Positions 54,802 through 64,000 of a DNA stretch of 64,000 nt are shown one piece after another. Source of the stretch: Paenibacillus sp. NFR01 (GTDB lineage: Bacteria > Bacillota > Bacilli > Paenibacillales > Paenibacillaceae). Location: the NCBI RefSeq assembly GCF_900111565.1, contig NZ_FOIK01000001.1, positions 248,001-312,000 on the forward strand, in the 5' to 3' direction. The notes under the pieces are model-generated. The model was not told where the DNA came from, made no database searches, and saw nothing but the letters and a program-made list of their open reading frames with translations. Position 1 is the stretch's first letter, and the number at the start of each line of letters is the position of its first letter. Both the position numbers and the translations under genes were made by a program.

Positions 54802-56068
54802 CCGGCTGTTCATGTGGACAGCCATCGCCGCTTGCATTGTTTTAGCGGTGTATACGTGGACTGCACTCCATGCAGGTACGCCGCAGCGCGATCATGCGTA
54901 CAGGGTGGAGGCCAACCGGATCACGGCGGAGCTTAATCGCGGCGTACCGGCGGAAGATGTCGTTCGGGCAGCAGACAGTCCGATCACGCGGATGGAAGTG
55001 TTAGACGCGCAGGCCGCGCGGAAAAACGCCGATCTTTTCTTCGGCGGCGCGGGACTGAGGCATGATGAGGAGTTCATGGTTCTGCCGGTGTATGCGGATG
55101 GCGCTATTGTTCAGTATGTGCGGTTTGCCTATTCCGTTCAAGGGAAGGGCGGCATGGCCGAGGAGACGGCCCTTGTCCTGATTCTGGCAGTGATTCTGCT
55201 TGTCTTCGCTCTGCTGATCTATATCAAACACCGGATTATCAAACCCTTTCATAGCATGGAAAAGCTGCCGCTGGAGCTGGCCAAAGGCAGGCTGACTCCG
55301 CATTTGCAAGAGAACCGGAACCGTTTCTTCGGCAAATTCGTCTGGGGATTGGAGATGCTGCGCGAGACGCTGGAAGCCCAGCGGAACACCAATCTGCGGC
55401 TGGAAAAGGACCGGCAGACCCTGATCGCCTCGGTTTCGCACAACATCAAAACGCCGGTATCCGCGATCAAGCTGTATGCCGCCGCGCTCGGCGGCAACCT
55501 GTACGAAAGCGAGGCCAAGCGCGGCGAATGCGCCAGACGGATCGAGGAGAACGCGGAGATGATCGAAAAGCTGGTCGGCGACCTGATTGCGACCTCCGTT
55601 TCGTCCTTGAGCGAAGTTGCGGTGGAACGCGGCGAATTTTATCTCGGCGAGCTAATGGCCAAGGTCGAAGAGCACAGCAAAGAGAAGCTGGCGCTGCTCA
55701 AAACCCGGTTCACGATCGGGCCTTACCGGGACAAGCTGCTCTTCGGCGATCTGGAGCGGCTGGCGGAAGCCATAGATAACATCATCGAGAATGCGATGAA
55801 ATACGGAGACGGGGCCGAAATCGGCATTACCTTCCATGAAGAGGATTACCGGCAGCTGATCCGGATCGAAAATTCGGGCGCCCCGGTCCCTCCAGGCGAG
55901 CTTCCGCATATTTTCTCCAGCTTCTGGCGCGGCTCGAACAGCGCGGGAAAGCCCGGCAACGGGCTGGGGCTGTACATGTGCAAGCAGCTCCTGCGGAAGA
56001 TGGACGGCGACCTGTACGCCGAGGCGGGCGGACATTCCATGGCGTTTGTTCTGGTGCTCAAATGCTGA
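54788..56068 (+). CDS. Sensor histidine kinase of the FtsX-ABC transporter module
   Basis: 426 residues from the ATG at 54788, overlapping the regulator gene by 14 bp. TM1 about 7-28, a roughly 100-residue extracellular loop, TM2 about 125-150, HAMP-like linker, HisKA with the His in ASVSHNIKTPVSAIKL, HATPase with ENAMKYGDGAEI and the G2 box GNGLGLYMCKQL. With a real external loop it differs from the BceS intramembrane-sensing type. Probably induces the adjacent transporter. Confidence 0.92.
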   Translation: MKRYNRLFMWTAIAACIVLAVYTWTALHAGTPQRDHAYRVEANRITAELNRGVPAEDVVRAADSPITRMEVLDAQAARKNADLFFGGAGLRHDEEFMVLPVYADGAIVQYVRFAYSVQGKGGMAEETALVLILAVILLVFALLIYIKHRIIKPFHSMEKLPLELAKGRLTPHLQENRNRFFGKFVWGLEMLRETLEAQRNTNLRLEKDRQTLIASVSHNIKTPVSAIKLYAAALGGNLYESEAKRGECARRIEENAEMIEKLVGDLIATSVSSLSEVAVERGEFYLGELMAKVEEHSKEKLALLKTRFTIGPYRDKLLFGDLERLAEAIDNIIENAMKYGDGAEIGITFHEEDYRQLIRIENSGAPVPPGELPHIFSSFWRGSNSAGKPGNGLGLYMCKQLLRKMDGDLYAEAGGHSMAFVLVLKC

Positions 56069-56123
56069 TGAACGCTGCGCCATCGGCCGATTCCTAGGCG
56101 TCCGATTACGATGGATTGCGATC

Positions 56124-56163
56124 AACCTCCCTTCACGGCATTGCCGGCGAAGAGAGGTTTTTT
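56124..56163 (+). terminator. Terminator after the sensor kinase gene
   Basis: AACCTC (56124-56129) pairs with GAGGTT (56154-56159) around an inner CGGCA/TGCCG hairpin, followed by six T. Confidence 0.8.
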
Positions 56164-56371
56164 ATTGATTTTTGCGGCCTAGCGCCGGTTTGGTCAGGCC
56201 CGCCGCAGTTGGCAACGCCCTGGCGGCGGGCGGAGCGCTGCTTCGTTGAACCTATATTGTCACCAAGTCTTCCGAATCAAGAACTTTGTATAGATTTGGC
56301 AAGCGGATACTTAAAAAACAAGGTATACTGGTAGTAATATTTGTCCTTACTTTCATCGAGGAGGCCGAGCC

Positions 56372-59092
56372 TTGTCCGACTACCTACTGAAATCGATCGT
56401 TTGGCGATCCTCCACAGCCTTTGCCGTATTTTCAGCGGAAGACGGTAGGCTTATTGAAGCCAATCCCGCGCTGAGCCGGCTGGTGGGCTACACGGAACAA
56501 GAACTGCATGAACTGCACTATTCGGATATCGTGACCGGTAGCACGGAAACAGAAGCAATAAATGACGGACGGTTTGAAGCGCCGGGAACGGAAAAGACGG
56601 CGATATGCCGGCTGCTCCTAAAAGACGGGAAGCAGTGCTGGGGCCGTGTGCACACCTGGGCTGGAGAAGATGACGAAAACGGGCAGCCGCGTTTCTTTTT
56701 TGCGGAAATCACTGATATTACCGGACAGGTGGAACGGGAGCAGTTTTTGCAGGACAAGCTTGGACTGTATCAGCTGATAGCTCAGAACATGCCGGACATG
56801 ATCTCTTTGGGTACGCCTGACGGAATCCTGCATTATGTATCGCCCTCTATTGAACGGACGCTGGGATATAATGCGGAAGAGATGATCGGCACCAAGCGTC
56901 CGGATTATTACCACGAGATCGATATGATCGAGATGACGCAAAAGGGCATGCTTTATTCCGATACCGATGTCTACACCCGCCGTATCCGCCATAAAGACGG
57001 CCATTACTTGTGGGTGGAATGCTCGTTTCAACTGCTGCGCGACGCGCAAGGGCAAGTGCGCGAGGTGCTCACGATTGGCCGGGATGTCACGGGACGCCGG
57101 GAGATGGAAGAACAGCTGCGGGTAAGCGAAAACCGTTATAAGTCTCTCTTTGATTATAACCCGTCGGCGATTAGCGCCATGGACCTCGAGGGACGTATGG
57201 AGTCGCTCAATCAGGGCCTGACGCAGTTGACCGGCTATGCACACGAAACGCTGGTTGGCAGCGGTCTAGGCGACATTCTCGATCCGGGAGAATCGAAGGT
57301 TGTGGAGGCCGCTTTCCAAAAGGCGGTGAACGGAGAAGCGCAGACCTTCGACAGCCGGATGGTTCACCGGAATGGGCAGCTTGTCGAGGTCATTATCATT
57401 TTGGTTCCGATTAAAGTAGATTTCCGGGTTGTGGGCGTTTTTTCCATTATCCGCGACATCACTGCGCAGAAGCGGCACCTGCAGCAGATTGAGAAGCTGA
57501 GCTACGAGCATGCGCTGATCCTGAATTCCGTTTCCGAAGGCATTGTCGGCATCGACCTTCAGGGTCAAACGGTGTTTGTCAATCCGGCGGCAGCGGCGAT
57601 GCTGGGCTTCGAATCCGGCGAATTGCCGGGCAAGGCGATGCTTCATAACCTGGAGCAGTCGCTATCGAATGTGGAGGCGTATACCGGCGGTGCCAAATCC
57701 TCGCCTCGCGAACGGCTGGATGACCATTTGTACGAGGAGCTGGAAGGAGCATTCTGGCGGCGGGACGGCTCCAGCTTTCTTACGAAATTCCGCATGTCGC
57801 CGCTTTACGATGGTGGGGAACGGCGGGGCGTCGTCGTCGTCTTCCGCGATATTACCGAGGAAAAAGCAATCATGCGCGCCAAGGAATCGGCGGAACAGGC
57901 CGACCGGGCCAAATCGGAATTTCTGGCCATTATGAGCCATGAACTGCGGACGCCGATGAACGGAATCATGGGCATGGCCGATCTGCTTGCGGGTACGGAA
58001 CTGACGGAGGAGCAACGCTATTACACGGAGATTATCGGCAAAAGCGGCAGTTCGCTGCTGCATATTCTTAACGAAGTGCTGGATTTCAGCAAAATCGAAG
58101 CGGGCATGATGACGCTGGAGTCGGCTCCGGTCGACCTGCGACAGGTCGTTTCGGACGTGACGGAGCTGTTTTATCCGCGCGTCAAGGAGAAAGGGCTGTG
58201 GCTGCAGGAGGACATGGATAAATCGGTGCCTGCCCTGATTGTGACGGACGAAGCCCGGCTGCGGCAGATTCTCGTCAATCTGGTCGGAAATGCCGTCAAG
58301 TTTACGGAGACGGGCGGCATCCAGATTGCCGTCAAAGCGGAAGAAACATCCGATTCCGGCGAGCTGCAGCTGCGTTTTACCGTTAAAGACACGGGCATCG
58401 GCATTCCGCGGCACAGCCAAAGCCAGTTGTTCCAGTCGTTTTCCCAGCTGCACCCATCGATTAACCGCAAATATGGAGGAACCGGCTTAGGCCTGGCGAT
58501 CAGCAAAAAGCTAACGGAGCTGCTGGGAGGCATCATCGGGGTCGTTAGCGAGGAGAATGCCGGTGCCGAGTTTTATTTTACAATCCGTGGGGGGATTCCG
58601 GGCGATCAGAATGCCGGCTATGCCATAGCGGAGAAAGCCGTCACGGCGGAAACGCGGCGCGAGTCAGCGGCGGCACCCGCAGCGGTAGGCAAATACGGCC
58701 CGCTCTCCATTCTGATTGCCGAGGATCATCCGATCAATGCGCATCTGATGCAGATGTTCCTGAAGAAACGGGGATATAGCTCGGATGTGGCGGTGAACGG
58801 GGAGTTGGCGGTACGGGCCGTGTTGGATAAACCGTATGACCTGGTCTTCATGGACATCCAGATGCCAGTTATGGACGGTATTGAAGCGACCGGTAAAATC
58901 CGCGAGCAGCTAGGGCTTTCTCCGGTCATCATTGCCGCGACGGCCTTCGCCCGCAAAGAGGACCGGGACATGTGCCTGCGGGCAGGCATGCAGGACTTCA
59001 TCTCAAAGCCAATCCGGACCGAGGACATCGACCGCGTGCTGAGCGAATGGTCGGCGCATATCCGGCAGCGTAAAGGAATAGCGGAAGAGTAG
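56372..59092 (+). CDS. Hybrid sensor histidine kinase with four PAS domains and a receiver
   Basis: 906 residues, TTG start at 56372 with CGAGGAGGCCGAG upstream. Four consecutive PAS/PAC units: about 8-120, 127-245 ([13 protein letters not shown], with [18 protein letters not shown]), 250-368 and 373-500 ([20 protein letters not shown]). HisKA with the His in [16 protein letters not shown] (about residue 516), HATPase_c (about 625-745; [25 protein letters not shown]), receiver (about 778-895; phospho-Asp in [13 protein letters not shown], Lys in FISKPIRT). No TM helix, so it is a cytoplasmic sensor. It lacks an Hpt domain, unlike the kinase at the left edge of the window. Confidence 0.94.
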   Translation: MSDYLLKSIVWRSSTAFAVFSAEDGRLIEANPALSRLVGYTEQELHELHYSDIVTGSTETEAINDGRFEAPGTEKTAICRLLLKDGKQCWGRVHTWAGEDDENGQPRFFFAEITDITGQVEREQFLQDKLGLYQLIAQNMPDMISLGTPDGILHYVSPSIERTLGYNAEEMIGTKRPDYYHEIDMIEMTQKGMLYSDTDVYTRRIRHKDGHYLWVECSFQLLRDAQGQVREVLTIGRDVTGRREMEEQLRVSENRYKSLFDYNPSAISAMDLEGRMESLNQGLTQLTGYAHETLVGSGLGDILDPGESKVVEAAFQKAVNGEAQTFDSRMVHRNGQLVEVIIILVPIKVDFRVVGVFSIIRDITAQKRHLQQIEKLSYEHALILNSVSEGIVGIDLQGQTVFVNPAAAAMLGFESGELPGKAMLHNLEQSLSNVEAYTGGAKSSPRERLDDHLYEELEGAFWRRDGSSFLTKFRMSPLYDGGERRGVVVVFRDITEEKAIMRAKESAEQADRAKSEFLAIMSHELRTPMNGIMGMADLLAGTELTEEQRYYTEIIGKSGSSLLHILNEVLDFSKIEAGMMTLESAPVDLRQVVSDVTELFYPRVKEKGLWLQEDMDKSVPALIVTDEARLRQILVNLVGNAVKFTETGGIQIAVKAEETSDSGELQLRFTVKDTGIGIPRHSQSQLFQSFSQLHPSINRKYGGTGLGLAISKKLTELLGGIIGVVSEENAGAEFYFTIRGGIPGDQNAGYAIAEKAVTAETRRESAAAPAAVGKYGPLSILIAEDHPINAHLMQMFLKKRGYSSDVAVNGELAVRAVLDKPYDLVFMDIQMPVMDGIEATGKIREQLGLSPVIIAATAFARKEDRDMCLRAGMQDFISKPIRTEDIDRVLSEWSAHIRQRKGIAEE

Positions 59093-59108
59093 GATCGGGG
59101 GGACGGAC

Positions 59109-59291
59109 ATGAAAATCGTGCTGTATCTGCTCTTTGCGGTGCTTTATTTGCTGGTGATCTTTTTTGGGCTGGGTCCGGTGCTGTTTGCCGATGGAAGCCG
59201 CAGCGAGCGGCTGGTTACGCTGGCCGTCGTGCTGGTTATCCTTGCGTTGCTTACGCTGGGTTTGCGGGCCGTAATGAAACGGCTGAAATAA
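59109..59291 (+). CDS. Small membrane protein of unknown function
   Basis: 60 residues with two hydrophobic helices (about 4-26 and 34-53) separated by a short polar loop (FADGSRSERL) and a basic end (MKRLK). GGGGGGACGGAC is upstream, 16 bp after the hybrid kinase stop, so it is probably co-transcribed. Family not recognised. Confidence 0.7.
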   Translation: MKIVLYLLFAVLYLLVIFFGLGPVLFADGSRSERLVTLAVVLVILALLTLGLRAVMKRLK

Positions 59292-59398
59292 GGGGCGAGA
59301 GGGTAATCACGAATTCCTGAAGATGAAACGCGGGGATTAGATGGTCGAAATCGTCAATCCGCGCAGCTCGATTGACGATGACGAAGGCATCGACGCGG

Positions 59399-60265
59399 TC
59401 ATTTGAGCCTGGCCGAGGTCCGGAGTTCCTCCCAGGCGGCGACGGAATCCCCGTTCGCGTACACATACGGCGTGGCGGGTGCGTCAAGCGGCGTCAGCCG
59501 CTCCGGCGTAATCTGCAGGATCTCTCCGCCGCCGTACGGCACCACGTGAAGCTTGCCCCGCACCTCGATCCAGGTATCGGCGGGCAAGCTTATTTGCGCT
59601 GCCGGATCAATCCGGATGCCAAGCGGGGTCGCGTCAGCCGTGCAGCACTGCACCAGGAAACGGCCGACGGCATACGCCGGGTCCTCGGCTTTCGGGTCTT
59701 TATACAGGAAGCCGGACAAGACGATGTCTTTGCCTTCAAAATTATTTTTGTACAGATCGATGGCGCCGAATGTCTCGGAAAAGAGCTGCGGATAGACCGG
59801 AATTACGGGCAGGGCGTATAGCCGGTTGGCCAGTGCGGTGAACTCCCGCTGATACGGCTCCTCGGCGATGGATCTACCTGCGCCTGTTTCCGGCGACACA
59901 TAAGACAGCGCCAACCCTTTTCGGGCCGCGGCGGCGGTGCCGAGCGCCCGGTCGGGCAGCAGGAAGCCAAGCAGCAGCGGCAGCAGAAATAGCCCGTACA
60001 GTGCGGCGCCGCCCGGCAGCGAGCGGGGCAGCTTGTGCTCACAGTCGCACAAGGCGCGGGCCCGGCCGAGCAATGCCTGCGCGGCGAGGCTGAGGGACAT
60101 CAGCGCAAGCGGGATCGGGCACAGCCGGATCCAGCGGGCCAGCTTCGGCGCGACATAATAATGGAGCGCGTCCTGCTGGACCAGCCGGCCGATATACAGC
60201 GCAAAAGCCAGCAGGAGGACGGCACGGATCATATAGTGGAAGCGGATGCTCCGCGGATCGTTCAT
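59399..60265 (-). CDS. TIGR03943 family putative permease subunit (YcgQ-like)
   Basis: 288 residues. Two N-terminal TM helices (about 10-25 and 45-62), a third near 85-105, then an extracytoplasmic domain with LFSETFGAIDLYKNNFEGKD and the hallmark FLVQCCTADATPLGI (adjacent Cys pair). This is the TIGR03943 family, which occurs next to UPF0718 permeases, as here. It lies 28 bp downstream of that permease gene in one operon. Role in the transport unit inferred. Confidence 0.85.
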   Translation of the reverse strand: MNDPRSIRFHYMIRAVLLLAFALYIGRLVQQDALHYYVAPKLARWIRLCPIPLALMSLSLAAQALLGRARALCDCEHKLPRSLPGGAALYGLFLLPLLLGFLLPDRALGTAAAARKGLALSYVSPETGAGRSIAEEPYQREFTALANRLYALPVIPVYPQLFSETFGAIDLYKNNFEGKDIVLSGFLYKDPKAEDPAYAVGRFLVQCCTADATPLGIRIDPAAQISLPADTWIEVRGKLHVVPYGGGEILQITPERLTPLDAPATPYVYANGDSVAAWEELRTSARLK

Positions 60266-60293
60266 TTTTAGTCGCCCCCTTGTTAGAACCTGG

Positions 60294-61283
60294 TTACAGC
60301 CATAGCGACAGCAGCACCGAACCCGTAAAAACCATTGAGCAGATCAAGAAAAATAAATACAGCGCAAAACGGGTTTTGAACAGTGACAGCAGCATCAGCG
60401 AGTTCTTGAAATCCAGCATCGGGCCCAGCACCATAAACGCCAATAGCGCGCCTTCCGGAAAGGTGTGCAAAAACGTGGAGGCGACAAAGGCATCGGATGT
60501 TGAGCATAAGGACAGGACAAAAGCCAGTCCCATCATAAAGAAGTATGAACCGAGCGGGCGTTCACCGATGGCCGCCAGCTTGTCATGCTCCAGAAACGTC
60601 TGAATGCCCGCGGTCAGCAGGCAGCCGACGATCAAATATTTGCCCATTTCGAAAAATTCGTCCGCCGCATGGACCAGCGCGGCGGCGGCCTTGCCGCCGC
60701 GCGCTTTGTTGTCATGCGGCTCCATGCCCTCGCCCCGCAGGGAATGGCGCAGGACCGGACGTTTGGCCGTTACGTAGACGATGAGGCCGATCAACGCCGC
60801 GACGGCGAACGCCAGACCCAATCGGGCGTAAGCGATGTCCGGATGGGCGCGGAACGCTGTCATCGTCGCACCGTACACGACGGGGTTGAGAATGGGGCCG
60901 GAGAGAATGAATACGATGCCGACATACAGCGGCATGCCTTTGTGCATGAGACGGCGGACGAGCGGAATCATGCCGCATTCACAGACGGGAAAGACGATCC
61001 CAAGCGCGCAGCCGAACAGAATCGCGAGAACCGGCGATTTCGGAATCCAGCGCGATACCCACTCGTCCGGGACGTAGACGCGCAGTAGAGAGGAGAGGAG
61101 CGCGCCGAGCAATACAAACGGCAGCGCTTCAAGCAGGATGCCGAGAAACGCCGTCTTGAACAGATCCGTATAAGCGCTCTGCAGCAGCTGCGGCGCTCGT
61201 TGCAGCAGCAGCATGCCGCCGGCGGCGAGCAGTGCAGCGGAAAGAAGCAGCGGCAGTACTTTAGGTCTCATGAAGGTAATCAA
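60294..61283 (-). CDS. UPF0718/YraQ-YcgR family permease
   Basis: 329 residues from the TTG at 61283 (AGGAG 12 nt upstream). The ATG at 61271 or an earlier codon is possible. About eight TM helices. Family motifs: LEALPFVLLGALLSSLLRVYVP, IVFPVCECGMIPLVRRLMHKG with the conserved CECG, ILSGPILNPVVYGAT, and SLCSTSDAFVASTF. These permeases are thought to export metals or related ions. It sits between the CobW-type GTPase and the TIGR03943 gene. Confidence 0.88.
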   Translation of the reverse strand: MITFMRPKVLPLLLSAALLAAGGMLLLQRAPQLLQSAYTDLFKTAFLGILLEALPFVLLGALLSSLLRVYVPDEWVSRWIPKSPVLAILFGCALGIVFPVCECGMIPLVRRLMHKGMPLYVGIVFILSGPILNPVVYGATMTAFRAHPDIAYARLGLAFAVAALIGLIVYVTAKRPVLRHSLRGEGMEPHDNKARGGKAAAALVHAADEFFEMGKYLIVGCLLTAGIQTFLEHDKLAAIGERPLGSYFFMMGLAFVLSLCSTSDAFVASTFLHTFPEGALLAFMVLGPMLDFKNSLMLLSLFKTRFALYLFFLICSMVFTGSVLLSLWL

Positions 61284-61320
61284 GGTTGCTTCAGGCTCCT
61301 TTCCCGCGAATGGCTGCTGC

Positions 61321-62367
61321 TTAAGCAAACAACGAGGTCCAGCGCTCCGTCAGCCTCTTCTCGTCCAGGTTGAGGCCGATGAAGACGACATAGGGCTGGC
61401 CGGGGTAACGCGAGGTTTCCCAGGTCGTGCGGTCGCCGGCAAACTGCACGAGCTGCACCGGCTCCCGTTCACCGAGCTGCACATGCCCTTTGGCCCGCAG
61501 GAGCTGGCCGCTCCATTCGCGGAAGAAGCTCTCGAGCTGTTCCCTGGCGATGACGCTCGCCTGCTTCCGCTCTGGGAAAGTCAGCGTTACCGCGGCGACC
61601 TGCGAATAGGAAGGTTCGGCAACCGGCCCGTTCGGGCCAGTGCCGCGCGGAACCGAGATCGGCCGCTCCGGGCGTTCCGCCGTGCTTACGCGCAGCGCCC
61701 CGCCTTCCGCCGCGCGGCGCAGCTTCGGGCCGCTGCCGTCTACGGCTTCCTTGCGGGGAATGCCGGCGAACAGCGGGGCGGAATTGATCCGGCTGTAGTG
61801 GGTGAAGACGATTTCGGCCTGCGCATTGGCCTTGCGGGCGGTCTTCTCGATCCGCCATAACGTCTCATGCGGGACGAGGTCGCTGCGGTTGACGACGATC
61901 AGGTCGGCGGCGGCCATCTGACCCCGCAGCGTGCGGACCATCGCTTTGTCGGAAGCCAGGCGGCTGGCGTATTCAAGCGTGTTCTCCGCGTCCAGCACGC
62001 AGACGGTATAATGCAGCGCGATGCGGGCGTTCAGCGCCCCCTCTTTAATCTCCGCGGCAATTTCCTCGGGATTGGCGACACCCGTTAATTCGATGAAAAT
62101 GATATCCGGCCTGCGCGTTAAGAGCGCCGCAAAACTCCGCGGCAGATCTTCCTTGCGGCCGCAGCAAATGCAGCCGTCGAGCAGCTTTTCCACATTGGCT
62201 CCGGTTTGCTCCTGCAGAATATAACCGTCAACATCTTTTTTCCCCAGTTCATTCATCAAGACGCCGGGTTTCAGTCCCCGCGCCGTACATTCGTTCAGCA
62301 GGGACAAGAGGAGCGTCGTTTTGCCGCTCCCGAGAAATCCGCTCAATACGATTACCGGTACTTTCAT
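61321..62367 (-). CDS. CobW/YciC family GTPase metallochaperone
   Basis: 348 residues from the ATG at 62367 (GGAG upstream); an ATG at 62409 in the same frame is less well placed. P-loop GFLGSGKTTLLLSLL, metal-binding CxCC motif as DGCICCGRKEDLP, Walker B-like IIFIELTGVANPEE, guanine motif NRSD. C-terminal CobW_C domain (about 255-348; VQLVQFAGDRTTWETS). Family members deliver zinc or other metals in a GTP-dependent way. First gene of a three-gene leftward operon with the two putative permease genes. No Zur-box was recognised upstream. Confidence 0.9.
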   Translation of the reverse strand: MKVPVIVLSGFLGSGKTTLLLSLLNECTARGLKPGVLMNELGKKDVDGYILQEQTGANVEKLLDGCICCGRKEDLPRSFAALLTRRPDIIFIELTGVANPEEIAAEIKEGALNARIALHYTVCVLDAENTLEYASRLASDKAMVRTLRGQMAAADLIVVNRSDLVPHETLWRIEKTARKANAQAEIVFTHYSRINSAPLFAGIPRKEAVDGSGPKLRRAAEGGALRVSTAERPERPISVPRGTGPNGPVAEPSYSQVAAVTLTFPERKQASVIAREQLESFFREWSGQLLRAKGHVQLGEREPVQLVQFAGDRTTWETSRYPGQPYVVFIGLNLDEKRLTERWTSLFA

Positions 62368-62580
62368 CGCCGCATCGCTCCATTCCAAAGGCAGCCATGC
62401 CTTTATCATAAGTTTCCCGGCCCGCGCAAAATGCCTGACCAAGAAGCCAGACGCATAAACTTTGCTTTGAGGGGCGGTATCCCATCTATACGCAGGCTGT
62501 CCCGCCGCTATGCCACTAATCTCGGGCCTTCTGTGCTATGATAGATGGAAGAAAGATTCCAGCTTGGCAGGAGGTTGACG

Positions 62581-63000
62581 ATGAGTTACACGAATACGTT
62601 TATTCGCGTGGCCGAAGATTGCCCGGTGGAGACCGGCGTCATTCCCGTATCCGGCCGCGAACGCAAAACCGCGCACGAGATTCAATATGAGCTGCTGGCA
62701 TCCGCGCCGTATGCCTACACCCATGAGGAGCTGCTGTATGAGGTTCATGTCCGGCATAAAGCCATTCCGGAGACGGAAGCGAAGGAACGCGCTCCGGAAA
62801 TCCGGGATGCGCTGTTTGCGAAGCCCCATCCCTGCCTGCGCGCTTCCATGCTGCCCAAACGATACGGCTGGGGCGTCCATTACGATGCCGAGGGTAAAAT
62901 CGCGATCTATGCCAAAGAATCGCCCGAATACGATTATTATGCTACTTCACCGGAGGCGGGCGTGACGCTGCTGAACGCCATGCGCAGCAAACGCAAATGA
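62581..63000 (+). CDS. DUF6157 family protein
   Basis: 139 residues from the ATG at 62581, with AGGAGG 7 nt upstream. The N-terminal YTNTFIRVAEDCPVETG and central YGWGVHYDAEGKIAIY match my memory of DUF6157, a family of small cytoplasmic proteins of unknown function. No TM or signal. The last 4 bp (ATGA) overlap the methyltransferase gene, so the two form an operon. Confidence 0.82.
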   Translation: MSYTNTFIRVAEDCPVETGVIPVSGRERKTAHEIQYELLASAPYAYTHEELLYEVHVRHKAIPETEAKERAPEIRDALFAKPHPCLRASMLPKRYGWGVHYDAEGKIAIYAKESPEYDYYATSPEAGVTLLNAMRSKRK

Positions 63001-63620
63001 CGGACTATTGGAACCGGAGATTTGCGGCGGAGGGAATGATCTGGGGGAGCGAGCCCAGCCCGTCGGCCGCGGCGGCGCGGGCATTATTCGGCGATGCGGG
63101 CGTCCGCAGCGTGCTGGTTCCGGGAGCCGGCTACGGCCGCAATACGAAGGCGTTGTCCTCCGTGTTCAAGACTTACGGAATTGAGCTTAGCCCGTCTGCG
63201 CTTGCCCTTGCGGCAGAATGGGACCCGGATACGGTATTTATTGGGGGATCAGCGCTGGAGCCGCATCTGAATGAACCGGTTGATGCGGTCTACTGTTATG
63301 ATGTACTGCATCTGTTTCTCGCCGCAGAGCGGCAGGCGCTCATGGACAGCTGTCTGCGGCAGCTTTGCCCGCGCGGACTGCTGTATTTTACCTGCTTCTC
63401 CGACGAGGACCCGAATGCGGGACAAGGCCGTATCCTGGAGCCGGGTACTTACGAATACAAAACAGGTAAATACGCGCATTTCTTCAGCGAAGCCGATTTA
63501 CGGGAGCATTTTGCGGAGACGGAAATTCTGGACACGGGGAGTTTTCGGGAGACGCTTGGCGGCCCCGGCGGCGGAAGCCACGATTATCTGCTGCGGTATA
63601 TTGTCGCGCGAAAGAGATGA
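62997..63620 (+). CDS. Class I SAM-dependent methyltransferase
   Basis: 207 residues. N-terminal YWNRRFAAEGMIWGSEPSPSA is the W-x-x-x-F pattern of TehB/thiopurine-type methyltransferases. Motif I is SVLVPGAGYGRNTKA, acidic residue in GIELSPSALAL, and DAVYCYDVLHLFL is at beta-4. Translationally coupled to the DUF6157 gene. Substrate unknown; related proteins act on small thiols, tellurite or halides. Confidence 0.88.
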   Translation: MTDYWNRRFAAEGMIWGSEPSPSAAAARALFGDAGVRSVLVPGAGYGRNTKALSSVFKTYGIELSPSALALAAEWDPDTVFIGGSALEPHLNEPVDAVYCYDVLHLFLAAERQALMDSCLRQLCPRGLLYFTCFSDEDPNAGQGRILEPGTYEYKTGKYAHFFSEADLREHFAETEILDTGSFRETLGGPGGGSHDYLLRYIVARKR

Positions 63621-63645
63621 GAAGGGCAGCCCAAGTCAAGGCAAA

Positions 63646-63671
63646 CAGCCCTTCCCGGTTACGGAAAGGGC
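63646..63671. terminator. Hairpin between the methyltransferase and the last gene
   Basis: AGCCCTT...AAGGGCT stem (63646-63671) between convergent genes. No strong U-tract. Confidence 0.5.
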
Positions 63672-63687
63672 TACATATGTATAGGGC

Positions 63688-64000
63688 TCAGGAGAGCTCG
63701 CAGTCGGCAAACAGGATGCTGCGCGGAATCCGGAAGAAGGTTTCAGCCTTTTCCTGAAGGGCGAGAGCCGGGAGATGGGCCTGATGCAGCCATTTGCGGA
63801 ATGTTCCGGGATGGATGCCGATCCAGATGCTGACATCGGTTACGGAAAAATCGTAAACCATACATAGTCCGGTCAAAATGACGTTGGCGCGGGAGGTGCT
63901 CACGTTGCTGCGCTTCATGAACCTCGACGGGGTGGGCTGGCAGAGAATCGGACTTTGCCGCAGCAGCGCTTCGTTGAACAAAACATGGGCCGGATAGCCA
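63688..64000 (-). CDS. Hypothetical HTH-like protein, 5' part cut off by the window edge
   Basis: The frame is open to the window end (at least 104 residues). An internal TTG at 63981 has no ribosome binding site, so the start is probably outside. The segment YDFSVTDVSIWIGIHPGTFR followed by KWLHQAHLPALALQEKAETF reads like a helix-turn-helix. SRFMKRSNVSTSRANVI precedes it. The family is not recognised. Convergent with the methyltransferase gene. Confidence 0.6.
   Translation of the reverse strand, partial: GYPAHVLFNEALLRQSPILCQPTPSRFMKRSNVSTSRANVILTGLCMVYDFSVTDVSIWIGIHPGTFRKWLHQAHLPALALQEKAETFFRIPRSILFADCELS

Noticed and set aside
59341-59406. Short frame after the small membrane protein gene (MVEIVNPRSSIDDDEG...)
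   Set aside because: Only 21 codons, no ribosome binding site, and it overlaps the end of the convergent gene. It could be a remnant but cannot be supported.

Overview
The window looks like a chromosomal segment of Paenibacillus or a close relative (Bacillota, Bacilli). The reasons are moderately high GC, strong AGGAGG-type ribosome binding sites with many TTG/GTG starts, three secreted proteins carrying the copper-amine-oxidase-like 'stalk' domain, the Bacillus-type dgk-dck pair, a 34-residue YjcZ-type sporulation peptide, long PAS hybrid kinases and AraC regulators. I see no insertion sequence, prophage, CRISPR array or rRNA. The only RNA gene is one tRNA-Leu(CAG).
Layout. 1-2.5 kb: end of a hybrid histidine kinase and a REC-HD-GYP regulator. 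2.5-9 kb: GT4 glycosyltransferase, chemoreceptor, SDR epimerase, an unusual ECF sigma factor and ClpP. 8.8-14 kb: NarL-type two-component system plus a three-gene ABC-2 exporter, in the style of the linearmycin-resistance Lnr system. 14.6-17 kb: two-gene carboxynorspermidine pathway. 17-20 kb: rifampicin phosphotransferase. 20-29.5 kb: stalk-domain exoproteins, deoxynucleoside kinases, quinone reductase, PatB-type lyase, GH18-like protein, polysaccharide deacetylase, radical SAM protein. 29.6-39 kb: RhaT-like transporter, second chemoreceptor, HIT protein, a frameshifted small gene, AraC regulator, hisS with an attenuator-like leader, HD hydrolase, an atypical KAS III with a small partner protein. 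39-44 kb: M20 peptidase, a repeat-rich noncoding stretch of about 1.2 kb, YjcZ peptide, methyltransferase, LysE exporter with its Lrp regulator, tRNA-Leu. 44-50.6 kb: CheX-bacteriohemerythrin pair, APC permease, divergent TetR/SDR, DrrAB-like exporter. 50.9-59.3 kb: FtsX-type ABC transporter with its own two-component system, a second hybrid kinase. 59.4-64 kb: CobW GTPase/permease/TIGR03943 operon, DUF6157 protein, methyltransferase, and a partial HTH-like protein.
Most of the content is environmental sensing (three complete two-component systems or hybrid kinases, an HD-GYP regulator, two MCPs, CheX, an ECF factor) and drug or metal efflux and resistance (two ABC-2 exporters, an FtsX exporter, Rph, LysE, a metal GTPase). 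The most unusual item is the leader of the stand-alone hisS gene. It has a promoter, a 17-codon leader peptide with adjacent His codons, mutually exclusive hairpins and a terminator, which resembles enteric his attenuation rather than the T-box expected in Bacillota.
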